DNA from: an uncultured Bacteroidales bacterium
GTDB lineage: Bacteria; Bacteroidota; Bacteroidia; Bacteroidales; F082
Assembly: GCA_946407975.1 (NCBI GenBank)
Contig: CAMJQC010000014.1
Span: 1-50,877, forward strand
DNA: 50,877 nt
Direction of reading: 5' to 3'
Shown here: positions 42,709 through 50,877 of the stretch, piece by piece
Numbering within the stretch: the first letter of the stretch is position 1
Layout: every line of letters begins with the position of its first letter
Position numbers and translations under genes: made by a program
The notes under the pieces: model-generated
The model's database searches: none
What the model was told of the DNA's origin: nothing
What the model saw: only the letters and a program-made list of their open reading frames with translations

Positions 42709-44594
42709 CAAGAAAATATATCAACAAAGGAAATAAGGCCACCAAGACAGGATTTGGCGAAGGTGTCCTGGCGGCGGCTCAAAAAGATGACCGTGTGGTC
42801 GGCTTAGGCGCTGATATCACCAATTCGGTGGGCATGAACCTCTTTGCAGAGGCATATCCTGAACGTTTCTTCTCAATGGGCATCGCAGAACAGGATTGTG
42901 TGGCGGTGGCCGCTGGGATGGCGTTAAACGGCAAGACACCTGTGTTCAGCACCTATGGCGTTTTCGCCGCACATAGAGCCAATGACCAGATTCGTATCTC
43001 GGTATGTTATAATAATGTCCACGTCGTTATCGGCGGTGCCCATACAGGCATCTCTGTCGGTCCTGACGGTGCAACGCATCAGGCCTTGGAAGATCTTGCC
43101 GTGATGCGCGTCTTGCCTCATATGACCGTCCTTTCGCCTTGTGATGCCACTCAAGCTAAGATTGCGGTGCAGAAGGCCATTTCTGAATGTACAGGACCTG
43201 TATATGTCCGTTTTGGCCGTGAACCTGTGCCGGATTTTACGGATGAGCACCAGAATTTCACTATCGGAAAAGCGCAATTGATGCGCGAAGGTGACGATGT
43301 CACCATCGTGGCGACGGGTCACGAAGTGTGGGAAAGTCTGCAAGCGGCTGAGATGCTGTGTAAAAAAGGCATCGAGGCGAGAGTCATCAATATGCACACC
43401 ATAAAGCCTTTGGATGGAGAGATCTTGGTGCAAGCCGCCGAGCAGACCCGTCTTATCATAACCGTTGAAGAACATCAGAAGAGTGGAGGACTCGGCAGTG
43501 CGGTGACGGAGTACCTTTCGGAAGTCCACCCGATTAAAGTGGTCCGTATTGGTGTCGATGACCGTTTTGGAGAATCAGGAAAAGCGACAGAATTGATGCA
43601 TAAATTCGGTCTGGATGCCCAATGCATCTATGAGCGGGTTATGAAAGAGATGGCCTCGGACGAATTAGGGCTGTTCACCCCTCATTTGGGGAAGCCTTTC
43701 TCTGTGTATCCTAAGCGTTTGTATACCAGTGATATACTATATAATGGTTATGATTGCCGCCACGAGTCTACTTTTGAGACCTGTTATGATACAAAGGTTT
43801 ACAAGCATTATCTCGAAGAGGAAGAACGAGGTCCCGATGTGCAAGAGACCTTGGCGCGTGCCTTGCACGACCATTTCATTACGCATGCTGTCTACAAGCT
43901 GTTGAAAGAATATGATGAGAAGATGGTCGTTGGTCTGATGGGTGGCCATGCCCGCCGTCGTGACGATGCCATCTATCGCCAGATTGTGTTTTTGAGCAAG
44001 AGACTCACTGAAATGGGCCGTTTGATGGTAACGGGCGGTGGCCCGGGTGCCATGGAAGCCACACATCTGGGTGCTTATATGGCAGGCAGGAGCGAGGAGG
44101 AAGTAGACGAGGCTATAGATATGCTGAAACCTTCGCCTACTTTTAGAGACCCAGGATGGTTGCGCCGTTCCTTCGAGGTTATGGAGCGTTTCCCTTTGGA
44201 GTCCGGATATAGGAGTCTTGCCATCCCGACATGGTATTATGGCCATGAGCCTACGGCACCTTTTGCTACAGATATTGCAAAGTATTTTGACAATAGTATC
44301 CGTGAGGATGGTATTGTCACCATAGCTAAGGGAGGTATTATCTATACTCCAGGTAGTGCTGGTACGATGCAGGAGATTTTCCAAGATGCTGGTCAAAACC
44401 ATTATGAGAGTGTGGGCTATGCTAGTCCTATGATTTTCTTAGGGAAAGACTATTACACGCATACCATGCCAGCTTATGCTATGCTGAAAGATTTGAGCGA
44501 CCGGAGCCTATTTAAGAATATGAAACTTACCATCTCCGATGCCAATGACGAAATCATTGAGGCTATTGTCAGGTTTAAGGAGAAAGGATGCTAA
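42705..44594 (+). CDS. transketolase C-terminal half fused to a COG1611/LOG-like Rossmann domain
   Basis: The 629-residue protein is two families in one frame. Residues 1-313 are the pyrimidine-binding and C-terminal transketolase domains (ADITNSVG, FFSMGIAEQDCVAVAAGMAL with the catalytic Glu in GIAEQD, THQALEDLAVMR, EEHQKSGGLGSAV). Residues about 320-629 are a Rossmann domain of the LOG/COG1611 type (GLMGGHARRRDDAIYR 410-425, VTGGGPGAMEATHLGAY 442-458, TPGSAGTMQEIFQD 548-561). No stop or frame change occurs between them; in-frame ATGs at residues 313 and 316 could be relics of a separate start. COG1611-type proteins include nucleotide nucleosidases (PpnN) that release ribose 5-phosphate. Predicted fusion function is therefore inferred. 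A bidirectional terminator follows. Confidence 0.9.
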   Translation: MTRKYINKGNKATKTGFGEGVLAAAQKDDRVVGLGADITNSVGMNLFAEAYPERFFSMGIAEQDCVAVAAGMALNGKTPVFSTYGVFAAHRANDQIRISVCYNNVHVVIGGAHTGISVGPDGATHQALEDLAVMRVLPHMTVLSPCDATQAKIAVQKAISECTGPVYVRFGREPVPDFTDEHQNFTIGKAQLMREGDDVTIVATGHEVWESLQAAEMLCKKGIEARVINMHTIKPLDGEILVQAAEQTRLIITVEEHQKSGGLGSAVTEYLSEVHPIKVVRIGVDDRFGESGKATELMHKFGLDAQCIYERVMKEMASDELGLFTPHLGKPFSVYPKRLYTSDILYNGYDCRHESTFETCYDTKVYKHYLEEEERGPDVQETLARALHDHFITHAVYKLLKEYDEKMVVGLMGGHARRRDDAIYRQIVFLSKRLTEMGRLMVTGGGPGAMEATHLGAYMAGRSEEEVDEAIDMLKPSPTFRDPGWLRRSFEVMERFPLESGYRSLAIPTWYYGHEPTAPFATDIAKYFDNSIREDGIVTIAKGGIIYTPGSAGTMQEIFQDAGQNHYESVGYASPMIFLGKDYYTHTMPAYAMLKDLSDRSLFKNMKLTISDANDEIIEAIVRFKEKGC

Positions 44595-44610
44595 CTGATA
44601 CTACAATACA

Positions 44611-44647
44611 AACGAAAAAGCGACAGGTAACCTGCCGCTTTTTCGTT
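44611..44647. terminator. bidirectional intrinsic terminator
   Basis: Outer stem AACGAAAAAGCG (44611-44622) with CGCTTTTTCGTT (44636-44647), one A-C mismatch, then inner CAGG/CCTG and loop TAA. It separates the transketolase operon from the convergent DUF4301 gene. Confidence 0.9.
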
Positions 44648-44668
44648 AAGTCACTTGACTAGAGTTTT

Positions 44669-46180
44669 TTACTGATGCATCGGTTTCAGTAAGTCGTTTA
44701 CCGTTTTCACCGGATTGAAAGTCTCGATAGGTACTTCGACGAAGATGGTGATCCAGTCGGCCATGGCGCCGTTCCAAAGGCCTGGAAGTTCAAGCGCCTT
44801 CAGTTCGCGTCCGTCTTTCGACTTGTTGGAGATGAAGCCTGTGCTCGGGTCGATATAGTCTTTCAAGTTGAAGGCCTCGCCTTTATAATTCCAGCAGCCG
44901 CAAACTAAGTCGACGGGGTTGAAATGTGTGGATGCCTTGAAGATGGCTTCCTGTTGCGGGTTGCTATGGTCGATCTGTGAGGATTCGATGATCTGCAAGG
45001 AGACTTCATCGTCCATGTTCTTCACCCAGAATGGACCGCCTCCAGGTTCACCTTCGTTCTTCACCATGCCGCATACACGCATTGGGCGGTTCAGTTTTTC
45101 ATAGAGGTAGTCGATTTTCTCGATGTTGTTATAGGCCATTACGAAGTCGGGAATGTCGATCATCAAATCTTTCTTGGCGAAAGCGATGATGTCGTTCAGT
45201 TCATTGTCGGAAAGATTGCCCTCGTCGAGCGATTCTAGGATTTCGAAAGTGCGTTGCTGCAAAGACAGAAGCAGCCCTGCAAGGACCTTTTTATAGGTGA
45301 TAGTTGTTTCCGACTTTCCTTCGGGAACGATGTTGTCGATGTTTTTGATGAAGACGATCTCCTGTGCCAGGTCGTTGAGATTCTCAATCAGTGCACCATG
45401 ACCGCCGGGTCGGAAGAGCAGTTTGCCGTCTGCTTCGCGGAACAGGTCTCCGTTGGCATCGATGGCTACCGTGTCGGTAGAGGGCTTCTGACAGGAGTAG
45501 GTGATGTCATATTTAACTTGGTATTGTTCCACATAACGGTCAATGACCTTTGCTACGGCATCCTTGAACAGTTGCTCATGCTCGGGCGAGACGGTGAAAT
45601 GCAGCTTCACTTCTTTTTTGCCGCAGTCGGCGTATTTGGCTGCTTCGACAAGATGCTCTTCCAAGGCCAGCCTGTTGAACCTTTCGTAATGGTGGAACTT
45701 CAACAAAGCCTTGGGCAACTTGCCATAACTTAGACCTTCCTTCTCAAGCAGAGCCTTCACCACTTCGATTTTGCGGCCTTGCTGTAGTAGGGTGTCGATA
45801 TCGGCGCCATAGAGCCGTTTCACGGTCTCGTCAAGGTCTTCGGAGAAAGCAAAACAATGGATGTGGGCAAAGAAAACATCGGTGAACTTACTGTCTTCAC
45901 CCGTTTCGGCGAAACTGAAGAGGTCCTTGAACATGCGTGAAGCAGCACCTGAAGCGGGGACGAATTTAGTGAATTGATAGTATTCTTTGTCCTTCTCAAA
46001 GCTTTCGACACAGTCTTGCACTTGTTTCGTGTCAAGGCGGAGGATGCCTTTGTCAATGGTGGCAGGTGCTTGCAGGTCGACATAGGCCGTGCCTCTTTTC
46101 AGTTGGGCGACTTGGCTATTCACTTGATCTTCAGTAATGTTTCTTTCCGAAAGTTGTTTTTGGTCTTTTTCGTTGAGCAT
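44669..46180 (-). CDS. DUF4301 family protein (UDP-sugar pyrophosphorylase-like fold suspected)
   Basis: The 503-residue cytoplasmic protein has the family blocks FVPASGAASRMFKDLFSF (a nucleotide-binding glycine-rich loop like that of nucleotidyltransferases), LPKALLKFH, LLFRPGGHGALIENLND and EPGGGPFWVKN. The order and loop resemble sugar-nucleotide pyrophosphorylases of the UDPGP type, but activity of DUF4301 is to my knowledge unproven. Length is typical. A -7 element on the minus strand (46204-46211) precedes it. It is divergent from the tRNA-Leu genes. Confidence 0.87.
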   Translation of the reverse strand: MLNEKDQKQLSERNITEDQVNSQVAQLKRGTAYVDLQAPATIDKGILRLDTKQVQDCVESFEKDKEYYQFTKFVPASGAASRMFKDLFSFAETGEDSKFTDVFFAHIHCFAFSEDLDETVKRLYGADIDTLLQQGRKIEVVKALLEKEGLSYGKLPKALLKFHHYERFNRLALEEHLVEAAKYADCGKKEVKLHFTVSPEHEQLFKDAVAKVIDRYVEQYQVKYDITYSCQKPSTDTVAIDANGDLFREADGKLLFRPGGHGALIENLNDLAQEIVFIKNIDNIVPEGKSETTITYKKVLAGLLLSLQQRTFEILESLDEGNLSDNELNDIIAFAKKDLMIDIPDFVMAYNNIEKIDYLYEKLNRPMRVCGMVKNEGEPGGGPFWVKNMDDEVSLQIIESSQIDHSNPQQEAIFKASTHFNPVDLVCGCWNYKGEAFNLKDYIDPSTGFISNKSKDGRELKALELPGLWNGAMADWITIFVEVPIETFNPVKTVNDLLKPMHQ

Positions 46181-46203
46181 GGCAATTCTTTTTTAAAGTT
46201 TTT

Positions 46204-46211
46204 CAAAAATA
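46204..46211 (-). promoter_or_regulatory. putative -7 element for the DUF4301 gene
   Basis: TATTTTTG is read on the minus strand from 46211 to 46204, 23 bases before the ATG at 46180. No clear -33 element is seen. Confidence 0.45.
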
Positions 46212-46263
46212 GGAAAATATGCGGTGCAGATAAAAAAGAAAAGAAAAATTTTTCCAAAAGTAG

Positions 46264-46292
46264 TTGCACAAAAGAAAAAAGATGTATTTTTG
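46264..46292 (+). promoter_or_regulatory. promoter of the tRNA-Leu pair
   Basis: TTG (46264-46266), 18 bases, TATTTTTG (46285-46292), 13 bases before the first tRNA. Confidence 0.65.
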
Positions 46293-46305
46293 CAGCCGAT
46301 TTCAA

Positions 46306-46389
46306 GCCCAGGTGGTGAAATTGGTAGACACGCCACTTTGAGGGGGTGGTGCCGATTACGGCATGCAAGTTCGACTCTTGTCCTGGGCA
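46306..46389 (+). tRNA. tRNA-Leu (GAG)
   Basis: Acceptor GCCCAGG (46306-46312) pairs with CCTGGGC (46382-46388), with discriminator A at 46389. Anticodon loop TTGAGGG gives anticodon GAG. There is a long variable arm (TGCCGATTACGGCA), as in class II tRNAs, and a T-loop TTCGACT. CCA is not encoded. It reads CUU/CUC codons. Confidence 0.95.
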
Positions 46390-46399
46390 CAATCACCAA

Positions 46400-46484
46400 G
46401 CCCCGATGGCGGAATTGGTAGACGCGTACGTTTCAGGTGCGTATATCGAGAGGTGTGCAGGTTCGACTCCTGTTCGGGGCACCA
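46400..46484 (+). tRNA. tRNA-Leu (CAG)
   Basis: Acceptor GCCCCGA (46400-46406) pairs with TCGGGGC (46474-46480). Anticodon loop TTCAGGT gives CAG, reading CUG. Long variable arm, TTCGACT T-loop. CCA is encoded (46482-46484), unlike in the neighbour. The two tRNAs are ten bases apart and probably one transcript. Confidence 0.95.
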
Positions 46485-46618
46485 ATGATTTTTCCAATCT
46501 TTTGATTACAAGAGGTTGGAATTTTTGTTTCATATGGTTTTTTTTCTTGTTGATTGATGAGATGCGTTTTTTGATGTGGAAACTTGAAAAACGCCTAGAA
46601 AAAGAAGGATGATTTGTC

Positions 46619-46626
46619 TATTTTTG
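46619..46626 (+). promoter_or_regulatory. putative -7 element for the InlB-repeat protein gene
   Basis: TATTTTTG, 20 bases before the ATG at 46647. The region 46485-46618 otherwise holds no gene. Confidence 0.5.
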
Positions 46627-46646
46627 TGCGTTTTTTTTAGGAAAAT

Positions 46647-49600
46647 ATGATGAATCATTTAGTGAAATCAGCTATCATACTGTTTGCCTTCGGCATATTG
46701 CATGTGAACCTCTACGCTCAGGTTGGTCCCCAATTTGACAACCGCGGTTTTGAAAACTGGACGACACGGGAGATGGCGTCTGCCAACGAACCTGTACATT
46801 GGCATTCAGGCGGAACAGCATCGGGAACATGGTCTGGTATGGTGTCAAGCCAAATAGAATCTTCTTCGCAAACCCGTCCAGGTTCAAATGGCAGTAAGAG
46901 TGTCCGTCTCTATCCGGCAAGCGTGATAGGCATCACGGCCAACGGCAATCTTACTAATGGACGTATGAATGCCGGCAGTATGTCTCCTACAGGGACGGGC
47001 AATTACAACTATACGCAACGGGCAGAAAGCGCTTTTAACACGCCGTTAACACAAGTCCCTGACTCTTTGACGGTTTGGGTTTGTTTCCGTAGTCAAAGCA
47101 CTACGGCTAAAGCGCAAGTGAAGGCAGTGGTTCATGGTGATGCCGACTTCAAATTGATTGCCAACGGTACTGAAAGTCCTGCCAACATGCATGTGGCAGC
47201 GGCTTCTTTATCGTTTGTGCGCACCTCGGCTAACGGTGCTTCATGCGTTTGGAAGCGCAAAAGTATTCCGTTCACAAACGATGGTCCATGTACCGATCCT
47301 CGATACATCCTTATGACAGCCACCACGAATGAGACCCCTGGATCGGGTAGTACAAGCGATGATTTGTTCCTTGATGATATCCTGTTGGTGTATAATCCGA
47401 CCCTTTCATTGAATACTTTGACTCAAAGCACTTACGAACCAAGCGATCAGATCCAACTGTCGTTTACCTTAACGGGAACAATGTCGCCCGATAACCTTAA
47501 TGCAAATGCGAACGTGGTTATCGCACAGCTTTCTGATGCCAGCGGCAGTTTCAATAATCCTACTGAACTTGGCCGAATCCAGACGAATACGAGTTCGCAA
47601 CTCAACGTTCAGATTCCGAATGTGACGGATGGCAATCAATATCGTATCCGCGTGATTTCAACCAACTATCCCATGATCGGCGGCAATATCCAGAATATCA
47701 CTATCCAGTCGCCGACCTATACCATCACTACTTCATCCAATCCCGACAATGGCGGCACGACCACTGGCGGCGGCACATACCAGCAAGGGCAATCCTGTAC
47801 CATCACCGCCACCCCCGCTGCGGGTTACAGTTTTGTGAACTGGACAAAGAACGGGACGCAAGTCTCCACCGAGCCAAGCTATACCTTTACAGTGACGGAG
47901 AACGCCAGTTATGTGGCGGCTTTCCAACTTCAAAGCTATACCATCAGTACCTCTTCCAACCCCGAGGAAGGTGGTGCGACCACTGGAGGCGGTACTTTTG
48001 ATTACGGCACATCCTGCACCCTTACCGCTACGCCTGCAACGGGTTACAACTTTGTGAACTGGACAAAGAATGGGGTGCAAGTCTCCACCAATCCGAACTA
48101 TTCCTTTACAGTGACGGAAAACGCCAGTTATGTGGCGGTTTTCCAACTCCAGAGCTATACCATCAGCACTTCTTCGAATCCTAACAATGGTGGCACGACC
48201 ACTGGGGGCGGCACCTTTGATTACGGTGCATCCTGCACCATCACCGCTACGCCTGCAACGGGTTACGGCTTTGCATACTGGTCAAAGGACGGGACACAGG
48301 TCTCCACCAATCCGAACTATACCTTTACAGTGACGGAGAATGCCAGTTATGTTGCGGTTTTCCAGCTTCAAAGCTATACCATCAGTACCTCTTCCAACCC
48401 CGAGGAAGGTGGTGCGACCACTGGAGGCGGCACCTTTGATTACGGCGCATCCTGCACCATCACCGCTACGCCTGCAACGGGTTACGGCTTTGCATACTGG
48501 ACAAAGGGCGGGGCGCAAGTCTCCACCGATCCAAGCTATACCTTTACGGTGACAGAGGATGCCAGTTATGTAGCGGTTTTCCAACTCCAAAGCTATGTTA
48601 TCAGTACCTCTTCCAACCCTAACAATGGTGGCACGACTACTGGAGGCGGCACCTTTGATTACGGTGCATCCTGCACCATCACCGCTGCGCCTGCTACGGG
48701 TTACAGCTTTGTGAACTGGACAAAGAACGGGATACAAGTCTCCACCGAATCAAGCTATACTTTTATAGTGACGGAGAATGCCAGTTATGTGGCGGTTTTT
48801 CAAATACAGAGTTATACCATCAGCATTTCGTCCAATCCAAGCAACGGAGGTACGACTTCAGGCGGAGGTACCTTTAGCTTTAATGCCTCATGCACTGTCA
48901 ATGCTACGCCTTTGAGCGGCTTCAATTTTGACAACTGGACCGAGAATGGCAATGTGGTGTCATCCAATGCCAGTTATACCTTTGTTGTGACGGGCGACCG
49001 TAACCTCGTCGCTAACTTCACTGCCATTCCAACCTATAACGTTACATTGACAGCCAATCCTGCTAATGGTGGCACTGTGGATGGAGGCGGCACTTTCCAA
49101 GAAGGACAATCCTGCACGATTACTGCAACGGCTAACGAAGGCTTTACCTTCAACAACTGGACCGAGGATGGCGATGTGGTGTCATCTAATGCCAGCTATA
49201 CGTTTACAGTGACGAGCGACCGTAATCTTGTCGCGAATTTCACAGCTATTCCAACCTATCTCATTAATGTGTCAGCCAATCCTGCCGAAGGCGGTGTTGT
49301 GAATGGTAACGGCTCTTATCTGGAAGAGCAGACTTGCACCGTCACTGCTTGGCCCGCCAGTGGTTATGTTTTTGTCAATTGGACTGAAAATGGGAGTGCT
49401 GTCTCAAGTGATGCCAACTACTCCTTTACGGTGACGCGTAACCGCACCTTGGTCGCTAACTTCGAACTCAGCGAGATTCCTGCCTTTACCGTAGGCGTAT
49501 CGGCTAATCCTAGCAATGGCGGTCTCGTGACGGGTGGCGGAACCTATCAAGAGGGACAAACTTGCACCATCACGGCAACGGCTAACGAAGGATTCATTTT

Positions 49601-50837
49601 TGAGAACTGGACTGAAAACGGCAGTGTGGTCACCTATGATGCCAGTTATACGCTCACGGTGACAAACAACCACGACTTCATAGCGAACTTTATGGCCATT
49701 CCGACCTACACGGTTATAGTCTCGGCCAGCCCTGCCAACGGTGGCCTGGTAACGGGTGGAGGCGTTTACCAGGAAGACCATTCCTGTACCATTACGGCGG
49801 TTGCCAACGATGGCTTCACCTTCGTGAACTGGACTGAAAATGGCAATGTGATTGCCTCTGATGCCACATATACCTTCACGGTGACAGGTAATCGCAACAT
49901 TATTGCCAACTTTACCGCCATTCCTACCTACACTGTCGTTGTCGCTGCCAATCCAGTCATCGGTGGCAGTGTAACCGGTAGCGGCACCTATATGGAAGGG
50001 CAATCTTGCACCATTACGGCAATGGCTAACGACGGATTCATTTTTGAGAATTGGACTGAAAACGGCATAGTGGTTGCCTCTGATGCCAGCTATACGCTCA
50101 CGGTAACAAGCGATCACAACTTGATAGCGAATTTTACTGCCATCCCGACTTATACGGTCGCAGTCTCTGCCAATCCGAACAATGGTGGCGTGGTAACGGG
50201 TGGAGATGTGTATCAGGAAGGCTATTCCTGCACTATTACGGCAGCCGCTAACGACGGCTTCACTTTCGTGAACTGGACTGAAAACGGCAATGTGATCACC
50301 ACTGATACCACATATACCTTCACGGTTACCCGCGATCGTGTTTTTGTCGCCAACTTCGCCGCCATTCCCACTTACACCGTCGTTGTTGTCGCCAATCCCG
50401 TCAACGGAGGTTATGTAACAGGTGGTGGTACCTATATGGAAGGTCAGTCATGCACCGTTATGGCGATGGCCTACAATGAATATGTATTCCTCAATTGGAC
50501 CGAGAACGGCGTTGTGGTCTCTGAAGAAAGCAGCTATACCTTTTCGGTGACAGCAAACCATGAGCTCGTCGCCAATTTCTTCTCTACGGAAGGCGTCGAA
50601 GAAAAACTGTTCTCTTGGTCCATTTACCCCAATCCTGTCAGAGACATTCTAACCATAGAGGTCTCTGAAGATATTGACCTTGTCGAAGTTTACAATATGC
50701 AAGGCGCTTTGGTGTACACGCAAAGTAACTGCACCAATAGAATCGAAATTCAGACTTCTGTGCTTGCCGAAGGGATTTATTTCATCAGACTGAACTCCGA
50801 CAATATCTCAGAAATCAAAAAATTCGTGAAGAGATAG
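46647..50837 (+). CDS. giant secreted protein: PCMD-like N-domain, 13 InlB-type B-repeats, T9SS sorting domain
   Basis: The 1396-residue protein has a signal peptide (about 1-25), an N-terminal beta domain (about 28-252) with the look of the PCMD carbohydrate-associated domain (FDNRGFENWTT, ending DDLFLDDILLVY), an Ig-like module (about 253-355), thirteen 73-76-residue repeats (about 358-1316) of the divergent InlB B-repeat type (SNPxxGGxTTGGGTY, TATPATGYxFVNWTKNG), and a T9SS type A sorting domain (IYPNPVRDILTIEV to the end). It is probably exported and surface-attached. Such repeats are typical of adhesin stalks; binding partner unknown. ATG 46650 is an alternative start. Confidence 0.9.
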   Translation: MMNHLVKSAIILFAFGILHVNLYAQVGPQFDNRGFENWTTREMASANEPVHWHSGGTASGTWSGMVSSQIESSSQTRPGSNGSKSVRLYPASVIGITANGNLTNGRMNAGSMSPTGTGNYNYTQRAESAFNTPLTQVPDSLTVWVCFRSQSTTAKAQVKAVVHGDADFKLIANGTESPANMHVAAASLSFVRTSANGASCVWKRKSIPFTNDGPCTDPRYILMTATTNETPGSGSTSDDLFLDDILLVYNPTLSLNTLTQSTYEPSDQIQLSFTLTGTMSPDNLNANANVVIAQLSDASGSFNNPTELGRIQTNTSSQLNVQIPNVTDGNQYRIRVISTNYPMIGGNIQNITIQSPTYTITTSSNPDNGGTTTGGGTYQQGQSCTITATPAAGYSFVNWTKNGTQVSTEPSYTFTVTENASYVAAFQLQSYTISTSSNPEEGGATTGGGTFDYGTSCTLTATPATGYNFVNWTKNGVQVSTNPNYSFTVTENASYVAVFQLQSYTISTSSNPNNGGTTTGGGTFDYGASCTITATPATGYGFAYWSKDGTQVSTNPNYTFTVTENASYVAVFQLQSYTISTSSNPEEGGATTGGGTFDYGASCTITATPATGYGFAYWTKGGAQVSTDPSYTFTVTEDASYVAVFQLQSYVISTSSNPNNGGTTTGGGTFDYGASCTITAAPATGYSFVNWTKNGIQVSTESSYTFIVTENASYVAVFQIQSYTISISSNPSNGGTTSGGGTFSFNASCTVNATPLSGFNFDNWTENGNVVSSNASYTFVVTGDRNLVANFTAIPTYNVTLTANPANGGTVDGGGTFQEGQSCTITATANEGFTFNNWTEDGDVVSSNASYTFTVTSDRNLVANFTAIPTYLINVSANPAEGGVVNGNGSYLEEQTCTVTAWPASGYVFVNWTENGSAVSSDANYSFTVTRNRTLVANFELSEIPAFTVGVSANPSNGGLVTGGGTYQEGQTCTITATANEGFIFENWTENGSVVTYDASYTLTVTNNHDFIANFMAIPTYTVIVSASPANGGLVTGGGVYQEDHSCTITAVANDGFTFVNWTENGNVIASDATYTFTVTGNRNIIANFTAIPTYTVVVAANPVIGGSVTGSGTYMEGQSCTITAMANDGFIFENWTENGIVVASDASYTLTVTSDHNLIANFTAIPTYTVAVSANPNNGGVVTGGDVYQEGYSCTITAAANDGFTFVNWTENGNVITTDTTYTFTVTRDRVFVANFAAIPTYTVVVVANPVNGGYVTGGGTYMEGQSCTVMAMAYNEYVFLNWTENGVVVSEESSYTFSVTANHELVANFFSTEGVEEKLFSWSIYPNPVRDILTIEVSEDIDLVEVYNMQGALVYTQSNCTNRIEIQTSVLAEGIYFIRLNSDNISEIKKFVKR
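47718..48812 (+). repeat. five tandem 219-bp repeats (InlB-type, subgroup 1)
   Basis: Units begin at 47718, 47937, 48156, 48375 and 48594, each exactly 219 bp (73 codons), and are highly similar at DNA level. Shared blocks include GTGACGGAGAACGCCAGTTA and ACTGGAGGCGGCACC. Units 2 and 4 share the start SNPEEGGATTGGG; units 3 and 5 share SNPNNGGTTTGGG. Confidence 0.93.
48813..50594 (+). repeat. eight tandem 222-228-bp repeats (InlB-type, subgroup 2)
   Basis: Units begin at 48813, 49035, 49257, 49485, 49707, 49929, 50151 and 50373. Spacing is 222 bp except 228 bp for the unit at 49257. They are more diverged than subgroup 1, share NWTENG rather than NWTKNG, and end in VANFTAIPTYTV-type junctions. 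Confidence 0.9.
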
Positions 50838-50877
50838 ATCTTGCTGCACATGTAGATTAGAAAAGAGGGTGCGTCAT

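Noticed and set aside
46224..46612. Plus-strand open frames over the tRNA pair
   Set aside because: They run through two well-folded tRNA genes and have no independent support.
48282..48737. Minus-strand open frames (also 47733-48146 and 49404-50117) inside the InlB repeats
   Set aside because: Their repeating composition mirrors the sense repeats; the stop-free antisense frame results from the 219-bp periodicity and codon bias.
47718..50594. Regular repeats considered as a CRISPR array or centromere-like iterons
   Set aside because: The units are coding, about 220 bp, without short identical repeats and unique spacers; protein repeats explain them fully.

Overview
The window looks like a chromosomal segment of an anaerobic, gut- or rumen-type Bacteroidales bacterium (phylum Bacteroidota). 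The evidence is: four large secreted proteins ending in type IX secretion (T9SS) type A sorting domains; Bacteroidota promoters (TAnnTTTG at -7, often with TTG/TTTG about 16-22 nt upstream); the family set (C10 and C25 peptidases, DUF4301, PorV/PorQ-like barrel, nucleoside-permease MFS, diaminopimelate dehydrogenase, membrane pyrophosphatase, PPDK). TGA is an ordinary stop. Most genes are housekeeping. I see no phage, insertion sequence, CRISPR array or conjugative element.

Layout. 1-1.3 kb: the start of pyruvate phosphate dikinase diverges from a membrane TerB/J-domain protein. 1.3-4.8 kb: a gingipain-like C25 peptidase. 5.0-8.2 kb: diaminopimelate dehydrogenase overlapping a GH3 lipoprotein. 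8.2-14.1 kb, minus strand: dnaX, an M13 metallopeptidase lipoprotein, a PlsC-type acyltransferase and an unrecognised two-TM protein. 14.3-20.8 kb, plus strand: a polysaccharide-deacetylase-like protein coupled to a FemAB/GNAT-like protein, then upp, an NSS transporter, a ComEA-like helix-hairpin-helix (HHH) membrane protein and an exported protein of the family often mislabelled 'asparagine synthetase B'. 20.9-26.8 kb: two tandem C10 (streptopain/PrtT-like) peptidases and an M15 peptidase. 26.8-30.5 kb, minus strand: a nucleotide operon (DUF151 nuclease, nucleoside permease, small acidic protein, thyA, folA). 30.7-38.4 kb, plus strand: a membrane pyrophosphatase, a long-chain acyl-CoA synthetase, a CPA2 antiporter and threonine aldolase. 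38.4-41.3 kb, minus strand: a PorV/PorQ-like barrel coupled to an HHH-plus-barrel protein. 41.4-44.6 kb: DUF456, transketolase N-half and a transketolase C-half fused to a COG1611/LOG-type Rossmann domain, all joined by ATGA overlaps. 44.7-46.2 kb: DUF4301. 46.3-46.5 kb: two tRNA-Leu genes. 46.6-50.8 kb: a giant secreted protein with 13 InlB-type B-repeats.

The strongest candidates for something undescribed are: (1) the transketolase C-half/COG1611 fusion, which may link a ribose-phosphate-releasing nucleotide hydrolase to the pentose phosphate pathway; (2) the pairing of a DNA-binding-type HHH module with an outer-membrane barrel, plus a second, inner-membrane HHH protein, which suggests DNA handling at the envelope; (3) the mosaic repeat array of the last gene. 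The pyrophosphatase also carries residues I recall as the Na+,H+-co-transporting signature. No stretch longer than about 300 bases lacks a gene; the longest gaps (4776-5035, 23227-23444, 30527-30739) hold promoters and a terminator.
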